Part shown: piece after piece, positions 26,154 through 33,819 of the stretch | Layout of the letters: the number at the start of each line of letters is the position of its first letter | How positions within the stretch are numbered: the stretch's first letter is position 1 | Assembly: GCA_020349885.1 (NCBI GenBank) | Contig: CP070701.1 | Coordinates: 1,910,339 to 1,974,338, forward strand | DNA length: 64,000 nt | Source of the DNA: Acidobacteriota bacterium | Lineage (GTDB): Bacteria; Acidobacteriota; G020349885 | Direction of reading: 5' to 3' | Made by a program: the position numbers and the translations under genes | The notes under the pieces: model-generated | Told to the model about the DNA's origin: nothing | Database searches by the model: none | What the model saw: only the letters and a program-made list of their open reading frames with translations

Positions 26154-27503
26154 TTAGGAACTCTTCAAACCGTCCCCGCCCCGGAAGGCCGGCACCAGAA
26201 GCACGGGCGCCAGAAACGTCGTCACGACGGTCATCATGATGACTACGCCGAAGAGGCCCGTATCTATCGCGCCCCGCGCGAGGCCCATGCCGGCGATGAT
26301 GAGCGCCACCTCGCCGCGCGGGAGCATCCCCAGCCCGATGCGCGTCGCGCCGCGGACGTTGAAGCCGAGCCCCAGGGCCGGAAGGCCGCAGCCGAACACC
26401 TTGCTCGCGATGGCGAGGAGGCTCAGCACGATGCCGAACACGACCTCCTCGCGCATGGCTGGAAAGCTCACGAGCATCCCCATGACGACGAAAAAGACGG
26501 GCACCAAGGCGTGGTAGAGGCCTTCCATTTCCTTGATTATCTCCTTGGACATCGCGGTCTGCGAGAGCCCGAGGCCGATCGAGTAGGCGCCTATGATCAT
26601 GGCAAGGCCGAACAGCTCGACGAAAGCCGATATCAGAAAACATAGCGCGAGCGAGAGCGTGATCTTCGCGCCGCTCGACTTGAACGCCGAGAATAGGCGT
26701 TCGATGTATTTCGCGCTGAAGATGCCCGCGGCCGTGACGCCGATCCAGATGCCGAACGCCTTGAGCGCGACCCATCCCAGCTTGCCCCAATCGAGGCCGG
26801 GCTGCTCCCCGTCCGCGGCGGCATGCCCCGTCTCGTCAGCTGCGGCAAGCCCGCCAAGGTCGTTAGGGCGGGCAAGGCCCGCCTCGTCCACCGCGGCCCC
26901 CGCCGCCATGGCAATCACTATGGCCAGGACCAGCAGGCCCAGCACGTCGTCGATGACCGCCGCCGCGAGGATGGAGACCCCCTCGGGCGTTCCGAGCTTA
27001 TGGATATCGCTCAGCACGCGCGCCGTGATGCCGACTGAGGTGGCCGTCATCGCGGAGCCCATAAAGAGCGCCATGGGGGACATTATCCCGTACTCCGTGA
27101 AGACCGACGTGGCCCACGCGCCGAGGAAGAACGGGGCAATCACGCCGCCCAGCCCGATCACGAAGGCCTTGGCGCCGTAGCGCAGGAAATTTCCCAGGTC
27201 GGTCTCGAGGCCCGCGATGAAGAGCAAGATGATGACCGCAACCTGCGCGAAGGCCCAGAGCTCGCCCGAGACCGCGATGGGCGTGTGCCCCACGGGCGGG
27301 GGGAAAAGCGCGCCGACGTGCGGCAAATGGATGTATTGCCCCAGGAAGAACGGGCCGATGAGCATGCCCATCACGAGCTCCCCGAGGACGGCGGGCTGCT
27401 TCAGGAATCTTTCCGCAATCTCCCCCCCCACCTTAGCGGCGCACAGTATGACCGCCAGTTGAAAGACGAGGTGCAGAACGACCTCTGTAAGGTTCTGCTC
27501 CAT
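26154..27503 (-). CDS. CPA2-type Na+/H+ antiporter, copy 1
   Basis: 449 residues, about 13 transmembrane helices of the Na_H_Exchanger family (KefB/NapA-like). The helix with AAVIDDVLGLLVL carries the twin-Asp motif of electrogenic Na+/H+ antiporters. No RCK/TrkA-N domain follows. It exports Na+ (or K+) for protons across the inner membrane. The protein is nearly identical to the upstream copy (27548-28873) but retains an 8-residue stretch ETGHAAAD that the other lacks. It has its own copy of the promoter, and its ATG is 8 bp behind the -10 box. Confidence 0.9.
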   Translation of the reverse strand: MEQNLTEVVLHLVFQLAVILCAAKVGGEIAERFLKQPAVLGELVMGMLIGPFFLGQYIHLPHVGALFPPPVGHTPIAVSGELWAFAQVAVIILLFIAGLETDLGNFLRYGAKAFVIGLGGVIAPFFLGAWATSVFTEYGIMSPMALFMGSAMTATSVGITARVLSDIHKLGTPEGVSILAAAVIDDVLGLLVLAIVIAMAAGAAVDEAGLARPNDLGGLAAADETGHAAADGEQPGLDWGKLGWVALKAFGIWIGVTAAGIFSAKYIERLFSAFKSSGAKITLSLALCFLISAFVELFGLAMIIGAYSIGLGLSQTAMSKEIIKEMEGLYHALVPVFFVVMGMLVSFPAMREEVVFGIVLSLLAIASKVFGCGLPALGLGFNVRGATRIGLGMLPRGEVALIIAGMGLARGAIDTGLFGVVIMMTVVTTFLAPVLLVPAFRGGDGLKSS

Positions 27504-27511
27504 AGGCCTCT

Positions 27512-27540
27512 ATCTTATCGGCGCGGGGGAAAAAAAGCAA
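27512..27540 (-). promoter_or_regulatory. Promoter of antiporter copy 1
   Basis: TTGCTT (27535-27540), 17 bp, TAAGAT (27512-27517). It is the duplicated equivalent of 28882-28910. Transcription would start one or two bases before ATG 27503. Confidence 0.6.
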
Positions 27541-27547
27541 AGTCGAT

Positions 27548-28873
27548 TTAGGGATTCCTCAGGCCGCCCCCGCCCCGGAAGGCCGGCACCAGAAGCACGG
27601 GCGCCAGGAACGCCGTCACGACGGTCATCATGACGACGACGCCGAAAAGGCCCGTGTCTATCGCGCCCCGCGCCAGGGCCATGCCCGCGATGATGAGCGC
27701 AAACTCGCCGCGCGGGAGCATCCCCAGCCCGATGCGCGTCGCTCCTCGGACGTTGAAGCCGAGCCCAAGGGCCGGAAGGCCGCAGCCGAACACCTTGCTC
27801 GCGATGGCGAGAAGGCTCAGCACGACGCCGAACACGAGCTCCTCGCGCATGGCGGAAAAACTCACGAGCATCCCCATGACGACGAAAAAGACGGGCACCA
27901 GGGCGTGGTAGAGGCCTTCCATTTCCTTGATGAGCTCCTTTGACATCTCGGTCTGCGAGAGCCCGAGGCCGATGGAGTAGGCGCCGATGATCATCGCCAG
28001 GCCGAACAGCTCGACCAGGCCGGCGATGAGGAAACAAAGCGCGAGCGAGAGCGTGATCTTCGCGCCGCTTGCCTTGAACGCCGAGAAGAGGCGTTCGATG
28101 TATTTCGCGCTGAAGATGCCCGCGGCCGTGATGCCGACCCAGATGCCGAACGCCTTGAGCGCGACCCATCCCAGCTCGCCCCAATCGAGGCCGGGCTGCG
28201 CCCCGTCCGCCGCGGCAAGCCCGCCAAGGTCGTTAGGGCGGGCAAGCCCCGCATCGTCCACCGCGGCCCCCGCCGCCATGGCAATCACTATGACCAGGAC
28301 AAGCAGGCCCAGCACGTCGTCGATGACCGCCGCCGCGAGGATGGAGACCCCCTCGGGCGTTCCGAGCTTGCGTATGTCGCTCAGCACGCGCGCCGTGATG
28401 CCGATCGAGGTGGCCGTCATCGCGGAGCCCGTAAACAGCGCCATGGGGGACATCATCCCATGCTCCGTAAAGACCGACGTGGCCCACGCGCCGAGGAAGA
28501 ACGGGAAAATCGCGCCGCCCAGCCCGATTACGAAGGCCTTGGCGCCGTAGCGCAGGATGTTTTTCAGGTCGGTCTCGAGGCCCGCTATGAAGAGAAGGAC
28601 GACGACCGCAACCTGCGCGAAGGCCCAGAGCTCGCCCGAGACCGCGATGGGCGTGTGCCCAGCGGGCGGAGGGAAAAGCGCGCCGATATGCGGCAAATGG
28701 ACGTATTGCCCCAGGGCGAACGGGCCGATGAGCATGCCCATTGCGAGCTCGCCCAGAACGGCGGGCTGCTTCAGGAATCTTTCCGCAATCTCACCACCCA
28801 CCTTAGCGGCGCACAGGATGACCGCCAGCTGAAAGACGAGGTGCAGAACGACCTCTGTAAGGTTCTGCTCCAT
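27548..28873 (-). CDS. CPA2-type Na+/H+ antiporter, copy 2
   Basis: 441 residues, the tandem duplicate of 26154-27503. Nearly every residue is shared, including the twin-Asp AAVIDDVLGLLVLVIV and the N-terminus MEQNLTEVVLHLVFQLAV. It lacks eight residues in the loop near 220, where copy 1 has AAAD-ETGH-AAAD, so the loss (or gain) is a slip between AAAD-encoding repeats. It is first in the operon that continues to cca. Both copies are intact, so selection for dosage or for slightly different properties is likely. Confidence 0.9.
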   Translation of the reverse strand: MEQNLTEVVLHLVFQLAVILCAAKVGGEIAERFLKQPAVLGELAMGMLIGPFALGQYVHLPHIGALFPPPAGHTPIAVSGELWAFAQVAVVVLLFIAGLETDLKNILRYGAKAFVIGLGGAIFPFFLGAWATSVFTEHGMMSPMALFTGSAMTATSIGITARVLSDIRKLGTPEGVSILAAAVIDDVLGLLVLVIVIAMAAGAAVDDAGLARPNDLGGLAAADGAQPGLDWGELGWVALKAFGIWVGITAAGIFSAKYIERLFSAFKASGAKITLSLALCFLIAGLVELFGLAMIIGAYSIGLGLSQTEMSKELIKEMEGLYHALVPVFFVVMGMLVSFSAMREELVFGVVLSLLAIASKVFGCGLPALGLGFNVRGATRIGLGMLPRGEFALIIAGMALARGAIDTGLFGVVVMMTVVTAFLAPVLLVPAFRGGGGLRNP

Positions 28874-28881
28874 AGGCCTCT

Positions 28882-28910
28882 ATCTTATCGGCGCGCGGGG
28901 TAAAGAGCAA
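28882..28910 (-). promoter_or_regulatory. Promoter of antiporter copy 2
   Basis: TTGCTC (28905-28910), 17 bp, TAAGAT (28882-28887). The -10 box ends 8 bp before ATG 28873, giving a leader of one or two bases. Confidence 0.6.
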
Positions 28911-28940
28911 AACTAAGAAGCCTTCGGGTCCGCAGGTTGC

Positions 28941-28958
28941 CCCGACGCATGCGCCGGG
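28941..28958. repeat. Dispersed palindrome CCCGACGC-AT-GCGCCGGG
   Basis: Intergenic 8-bp stem with one mismatch, between antiporter copy 2 and the PATAN gene. Same class as 25609 and 57727. Confidence 0.4.
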
Positions 28959-29008
28959 ACACCCCTCTGGCGGAGAAACCCCATGCCCTCCCCGTAAAGA
29001 AGCGGCCC

Positions 29009-30115
29009 TCAGGCGGGCAGCTTGGCCTTCATTTCCTGAAGCCGTTTGGCCACTTTACGCTCGGCGTCGGTGCCGAGCTCGCGCTTGACGACGAAGACGA
29101 GGTTGTAGAGAAGCTCGTTCAGGGCCGCCATGGCCGTCGTGAAGCGCCGGCCCGTCGCCGAGATGAGCAGGTTCTGGTAGAACTGGTTCGTGTCCACGCA
29201 CCCCGAGGCGTCCACGTAGACGTCGCGGTACAAATCGGGATACTGGGGCGTGACATCCTTGATGGCCCGCATCATGAGATCCTCGGCCGTCTCGCCCACG
29301 CCCTGAAACAGCGTGTCGTGGAGGTACGCGAACATCTGATTGTAGACGTCCACCATGGTTTCGACCTGCGCCTCGCTCTCCACCTTCCGGGTGTCGAGCT
29401 GCGCGGTGCGCTCAATGCAGCCCGCGGCCAGAAAGCCCCAGAGGAGGCGGTAGGTCTCAAAGTCCGAAAGATAGCTCATGGTGCAGATGTCGGCCACCGA
29501 GGCGCGGCCGGTGACCGAGGAAAGCACATGAATCTCCTCCTCCTTGAGCGCCATGCCGTAGTAGATGGAGTCGCACTCCGGGGTCTTGGCGTAGACGACG
29601 TCCGGGCCTCCCACGGCGCCGAAGATGCGGCTCCAGGAGTTGATGTGCTTGATGCCGCGCACGATGATGTCCTCGGTCGAAAAGTTGAGCGTGATGAGGT
29701 CGGTCGTGTCGAGGTCATGCAAGCTGAGCGAATAGTCGCCCTGCGTCCATTCAAAGAGGCTATAGACGATGGCCTGCACCTGCTTCTTGACCAGATCGAT
29801 GAGATTTTCGGGCGAGAGGTATCCCAGCTCGCAGAGGACGGCGCCCTGCTTCTTGCCCGGGCGAATGTGCTTTGCGGACTCGAGGTATTGCTGGACCGTG
29901 ATGATCTTGCGCCGAAGTAGAAATTCCCCCAGCCGGTCGTCCGGGTTGTTCGAGGTGGCGAAAACGATACGCCCTTCTTTAATGAAAAGGGATTTGCGCG
30001 TTTCGAGAAAGCTCAGCGTCAGCTTTCCCGTTTCCCGGTCATGGTAGAGCCGCTGCAGGATGTTGGGAAGCGAGTTGCTCTCAAGCGCCCCTTGAAGAAC
30101 CAGGTCTTCGGCCAC
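29009..30115 (-). CDS. PATAN/DUF4388-domain protein
   Basis: 368 residues, soluble. The N-terminal 1-110 has the PATAN (DUF4388) pattern: LQGALESNSLPNILQRLYHD, a GKLTLSF strand, LFIKEGRIVFATSN and DDRLGEFLLRRKIIT. A second part (about 115-210) has PATAN-like FEWTQGDYSL, followed by a mostly helical C-terminus. PATAN proteins occur with response regulators, GTPases and second-messenger enzymes and are thought to relay signals by protein contacts. It starts 13 bp after the GGDEF gene, which supports a role in its pathway. The biochemical role is not known. Confidence 0.8.
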   Translation of the reverse strand: MAEDLVLQGALESNSLPNILQRLYHDRETGKLTLSFLETRKSLFIKEGRIVFATSNNPDDRLGEFLLRRKIITVQQYLESAKHIRPGKKQGAVLCELGYLSPENLIDLVKKQVQAIVYSLFEWTQGDYSLSLHDLDTTDLITLNFSTEDIIVRGIKHINSWSRIFGAVGGPDVVYAKTPECDSIYYGMALKEEEIHVLSSVTGRASVADICTMSYLSDFETYRLLWGFLAAGCIERTAQLDTRKVESEAQVETMVDVYNQMFAYLHDTLFQGVGETAEDLMMRAIKDVTPQYPDLYRDVYVDASGCVDTNQFYQNLLISATGRRFTTAMAALNELLYNLVFVVKRELGTDAERKVAKRLQEMKAKLPA

Positions 30116-30128
30116 GGGCGGGCGGCTC

Positions 30129-31613
30129 CTAGGCCATGCGCCTGGATGCGGCGGTTCCGGAACGCCGGGCGCGGGTGCGGCCTTTTGGGCCGGGCCCGGC
30201 GGCGCGTTTTGGGAGCGGTTTGGCGACGGCGATGCCGCCCTTGTCCTTCTGCTTCACGTTGTACATGGCCTCGTCGGCGCGCTGGATGAGCTCTTCCTTC
30301 GTGAGCGCATGCTCCGGATAGGTCGTGATCCCCATGCTGGCCGTCAGGTACACGCCGCCTTCGATTTCGTCGCCGAGGAACGGCTCCGTTCGGATTCGAT
30401 CGCGGACGCGGTTGGCGACCCTGAACGCCCCCTCGACGCCCGTTTCGGGAAGCACGATGCAGAACTCGTCCCCCCCGAACCGCATCACCTTGTCAATGCT
30501 GCGGACGCTCGCGAGCATGCGGTGCGCCGCCTCCATCAGGGCGCGGCTTCCCATGAAATGGCCGTAGCGGTCGTTCACGCTCCGCAGGTTGTCGAGGTCG
30601 AGGAAAATGAGCGCCACTTTCGCCTGGAAGCGCCGGGCGCGCCTGATTTCGTCCTCGACGTACGTTTCGAAGTAGCGGCGGTTGTAGGCGCTCGTAAGGT
30701 CGTCCCGCATCGTGAGCTCCTGCGTGCGCTTGTGCGCGAGTGCGTTCTCGACGATGTCGGACGATTCCAGAAGGAGCTTCCGGAGAATGTCGGCGTCCTC
30801 GCTCCGAAGCGGCGGGCGGCCCCGCTCGCGGGCGACGATGGCGAGGCCCAGGCGCTCGCTGCGCGCGACGATGGGCGCCACGACGACGGAGCCGACGCGC
30901 ACGCCCGAGCCGATCTTGCGCGGCGAAAACGCCCGGCCGCCCTCGGAAACAAGGGAAGGCTTGTTCTTGGCCAGCATCCTTTGAAGCGTGACGTACGTGA
31001 AGCCGAAGATGCCGTCGCTCGTGTAGTCCTGGGAAAGGCCGCGCAGCTCGGCGATTTCAAAAATACCGCCGGGGCGCGCAAGCACGAAGGCGCCGAACTG
31101 CGCCTGCATGAGCTCCATCGTGGTGTCCGTGAGCGCGGTGACGAGGCGGTCGAGCTCGAGGATCTTGGCGATCGATTTCAGGGTTCGCAGAAGCTCCAGC
31201 TCGCGCGCGAGCCGGAGGTTCTCGCGCGAGACGCGCCGGGCCTCGAGTCCCTGGTGCACGCGGTGCGCGAGCGTTTTCTCCTCGTCGGGAAAGGCCACGG
31301 TGTCGAAGGCGCCGCTGCGGAGCGCCTCGGCGCGCGCCGCGGCATCGGGCGAGGGAAGCACCACGATGGCCCTAGCCGCATGGTCGACGCTGGCCAGCTC
31401 CGGAAGCAGGTCGAGCGTCCGGCGGAGCGTCGCGGGTGTCGCCTCCACCAGGACGAGGTCCGGCTGATATTTCCCAATCGAGCGGAGGACCACCTTCGAG
31501 ACGCTGCCGTTCAGCGTTTTGAGACGGCAGGGCTCGGAGCGGAGGCGCTTGCGCGCCTGCTCCGCGAAGCGCTTCGTCCTGCTTACAATGAGTACGCGCG
31601 GCTCCGGAGCCAT
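30129..31613 (-). CDS. Diguanylate cyclase with degenerate receiver and GAF domains
   Basis: 494 residues. 1-120 resembles a receiver domain but lacks a clear phospho-acceptor Asp in the expected strand (LVLVEATP), 155-290 is a GAF domain, and 300-465 is a GGDEF domain. The active site GGDEF (380-384) is intact and the inhibitory I-site RSID (371-374) is five residues before it, so the protein should make c-di-GMP and be feedback inhibited. The basic Ala/Arg tail is disordered. There is no membrane segment. The gene is 15 bp after the slipin gene and 13 bp before the PATAN gene, in one operon with nfeD. Hence c-di-GMP output may be tied to membrane state. Confidence 0.9.
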   Translation of the reverse strand: MAPEPRVLIVSRTKRFAEQARKRLRSEPCRLKTLNGSVSKVVLRSIGKYQPDLVLVEATPATLRRTLDLLPELASVDHAARAIVVLPSPDAAARAEALRSGAFDTVAFPDEEKTLAHRVHQGLEARRVSRENLRLARELELLRTLKSIAKILELDRLVTALTDTTMELMQAQFGAFVLARPGGIFEIAELRGLSQDYTSDGIFGFTYVTLQRMLAKNKPSLVSEGGRAFSPRKIGSGVRVGSVVVAPIVARSERLGLAIVARERGRPPLRSEDADILRKLLLESSDIVENALAHKRTQELTMRDDLTSAYNRRYFETYVEDEIRRARRFQAKVALIFLDLDNLRSVNDRYGHFMGSRALMEAAHRMLASVRSIDKVMRFGGDEFCIVLPETGVEGAFRVANRVRDRIRTEPFLGDEIEGGVYLTASMGITTYPEHALTKEELIQRADEAMYNVKQKDKGGIAVAKPLPKRAAGPGPKGRTRARRSGTAASRRMA

Positions 31614-31628
31614 GGAACGTAGGTGCGG

Positions 31629-32390
31629 TTAGGGCGTTTCCCGTGTTCTGCCGCCCATGAGCTGCCTGAAAACGTCGATGGGGAGCGGGAAGATGATGGT
31701 CGAGTTTTTCTCGGTGGCGATCTCCGTCAGGGTCTGCAGGTAGCGCAGCTGGATGGTGACCGGATTCCGGTCGACGATTTCGGCGGCGTCGTGGAGGCGC
31801 TGCGAGGCCTGGAACTCGCCGTCGGCGTGGATGACTTTCGCGCGCTTCTCGCGCTCGGCCTCGGCCTGCTTCGCCATGGCGCGCTGCATGTCCTGCGGTA
31901 AATCGAGATGCTTGACTTCCACCGTGGAAACCTTGATGCCCCACGGGTCGGTGTGCTTGTCGATGACTTCCTGAAGCGACGTGTTCAACCTCTCCCGCTC
32001 GCTCAGGAGCGCATCGAGCTCCTCCTGACCGAGCACCGAGCGAAGCGTCGTCTGGGCGAGCTGGCTCGTCGCGTAGACGTAGTCCTCCACCTCGACGATG
32101 GCCTTGAGAGGGTTCATCACGCGGAAGTAGACCACGGCGTTCACTTTCACCGATACGTTGTCCCGCGTGATGACGTCCTGCGGCGGGATGTCGAGCACGA
32201 TGGTGCGCAGGCTGACACGGAGGAGTTTGTCGATGCCCGGGATGATGATAGTCAACCCCGGCCCCATGGGATGGGGACGCATGCGCCCCAGCCGGAAGAC
32301 GACGCCCCGCTCGTACTCGCGGAGGATGTAGATCGCATTGGACAGAATGACCAAGACGATGACAACGATGGAAATGATGCCTATGGGCAT
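31629..32390 (-). CDS. Slipin (bacterial stomatin-like SPFH protein)
   Basis: 253 residues. One N-terminal membrane segment (about 3-20) is followed by the SPFH/band 7 core with [44 protein letters not shown] and [21 protein letters not shown], then an E/A/K-rich coiled coil. Slipins form large membrane rings and pair with NfeD proteases, whose gene lies directly upstream here. The pair is thought to control membrane protein turnover or membrane domains; the best-studied archaeal NfeD cleaves stomatin itself. Confidence 0.92.
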   Translation of the reverse strand: MPIGIISIVVIVLVILSNAIYILREYERGVVFRLGRMRPHPMGPGLTIIIPGIDKLLRVSLRTIVLDIPPQDVITRDNVSVKVNAVVYFRVMNPLKAIVEVEDYVYATSQLAQTTLRSVLGQEELDALLSERERLNTSLQEVIDKHTDPWGIKVSTVEVKHLDLPQDMQRAMAKQAEAEREKRAKVIHADGEFQASQRLHDAAEIVDRNPVTIQLRYLQTLTEIATEKNSTIIFPLPIDVFRQLMGGRTRETP

Positions 32391-32420
32391 TTTGGTTTCT
32401 CCTTTTGTGACTTGTTTGGG

Positions 32421-33755
32421 TTAGCTTTCCGTGACCCGCTGGACCTTAAGGGTCATTTCGCTGACGCCCACGATTTCGACCGGCTCGTCCTTTTCGATGG
32501 GAGCGGCGGAAATCGCGCGCCAGTATTCCCCCTGCACGAAAACCCTGCCCTCGCGGTGCACGGGGGTGGCGGCGACGCCGCGCTTTCCGACCATGCCTTC
32601 TTGGCCGGTCCAAACGTCCTCGCCGTGGGCCCGCACCACCAGATAGACGACTAGGGCGACCAGGGCTCCGATAAAGACCGCCACGGAAATGAGCGTCGTC
32701 CAATTAATGGCAAGCCCCGGCACCGGCTCTTTAATCAAGAGCATGCCGCCCAGCAGGAGAGACAGGATGCCTCCCAATGTCAACAGGCCATAGCTCGCCA
32801 CCTTTAATTCTACCAGAAAGAGGACGAAAGACAAAAGCATCAACAAAACCCCGGCGTAGTTGATGGGAAGCGCCTGCATGGAAAAAAGCGCCAGGATGAT
32901 GCAGATGCCTCCGACGACGCCCGGCAAGATGAGGCCGGGGTTGCTGATCTCGACGTAGAGTCCCAGGACGCCCAGTCCCAGGAGCAGAAACAACACGTTG
33001 GGGTTGGCGATGGCGCCCAGGACGCGCTCCCGGAGCGTTTGTTCCAGCTCGACGATTTCCCTCTCGTCAAGCGTGAGCACTTCCTCCTCGCCCGTAAAGC
33101 GCGTCACCGCGCGGTCGTTCGCCTTGCGGATGAGGTCGTGGACGTCTTCGGCGATGAAGTCGATGAGTCCCTCGGCCAAGGCCTCTTCGGCCGTGAAGGA
33201 TTTGACCTCGCCCTGCACGGCCTCGATGGCGAGCTCGGGGTTGCGTCCCCGCACCTCGGCGACGCTCTGGAGCTCCTTGACGGCGCTGTGGAGAATCTTC
33301 TTGCCCATGACCTCGCTTATCTCCTCCCCTCCCGAGATGTCCACGGGATGGGCCGCACCCGTCGAGGTGCCGGGCGCCATCACGGCCAGGTCCGCCGACA
33401 TGACGATGAAGAAGCCCGCGGAGGCGGCCTGCGCCCCTTTGGGCGAGACGAACACGGCCACGGGAACCGGCGAGTTGAGGATGGCCTTTTTGATGTCCTG
33501 CATCGAGCTCATGAGTCCGCCCGGGGTGTCGAGCTCAATGACGAGGAGGGCGGCGTCATCTTCCCGGGCCTTCCCGACGGCGCGCGCGATGACTTCGGCG
33601 GCCACGGGGTGAATCGGGCCGCTGACGGATACGACCAACGTCGGCCCCGCCGAGGGAGGTAATGTCTCGTCCGCGTTAACCAGAGTGGCGCCCGCTACGG
33701 AGAATGATATGAGGACACACCATCCCTTCCACGGGACTAAAGGTTTCATGCTCAT
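32421..33755 (-). CDS. NfeD-type membrane-bound serine protease (ClpP-class), long form
   Basis: 444 residues from ATG 33755. The frame opens at 33773, but that ATG overlaps the -10 and the Shine-Dalgarno (GGAGGTG), so the later ATG is preferred. Signal peptide, then a ClpP/crotonase-like protease domain (about 40-230) with ELDTPGGLM, AASAGFFIVMSADLAVMAPGT (catalytic Ser in SAG) and a Lys in VMGKKIL that would complete the Ser-Lys dyad. Four or five membrane helices (about 240-380) and a C-terminal OB-fold NfeD domain follow. It should cut membrane or periplasmic substrates together with the slipin encoded 30 bp downstream. Confidence 0.9.
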   Translation of the reverse strand: MSMKPLVPWKGWCVLISFSVAGATLVNADETLPPSAGPTLVVSVSGPIHPVAAEVIARAVGKAREDDAALLVIELDTPGGLMSSMQDIKKAILNSPVPVAVFVSPKGAQAASAGFFIVMSADLAVMAPGTSTGAAHPVDISGGEEISEVMGKKILHSAVKELQSVAEVRGRNPELAIEAVQGEVKSFTAEEALAEGLIDFIAEDVHDLIRKANDRAVTRFTGEEEVLTLDEREIVELEQTLRERVLGAIANPNVLFLLLGLGVLGLYVEISNPGLILPGVVGGICIILALFSMQALPINYAGVLLMLLSFVLFLVELKVASYGLLTLGGILSLLLGGMLLIKEPVPGLAINWTTLISVAVFIGALVALVVYLVVRAHGEDVWTGQEGMVGKRGVAATPVHREGRVFVQGEYWRAISAAPIEKDEPVEIVGVSEMTLKVQRVTES

Positions 33756-33771
33756 GGGTTTCAGCACCTCC

Positions 33772-33801
33772 ATAATAGCGGCGCTGTCCCGCGGAAGTCA
33801 A
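33772..33801 (-). promoter_or_regulatory. Promoter of the nfeD-slipin-GGDEF-PATAN operon
   Basis: TTGACT (33796-33801), 18 bp, TATTAT (33772-33777). The expected start is near 33765, about ten bases before ATG 33755, so the nfeD leader is very short. It decides the start codon. Confidence 0.7.
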
Positions 33802-33819
33802 GGAGGAGCGCAGGATGCG

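Larger units (their letters stand above)
26154..28910 (-). repeat. Tandem duplication of about 1.39 kb (antiporter plus promoter)
   Basis: The two units include the coding region, the start region CATAGGCCTCTATCTTATCG and the -35/-10 boxes. Differences are scattered and mostly silent, with one 24-bp indel, which indicates a fairly recent duplication or ongoing gene conversion. Confidence 0.85.

Noticed and set aside
24589-26157. Long plus-strand open frame over the CaCA exchanger
   Set aside because: Mostly charged residues with no domain; the minus strand encodes a clear exchanger.
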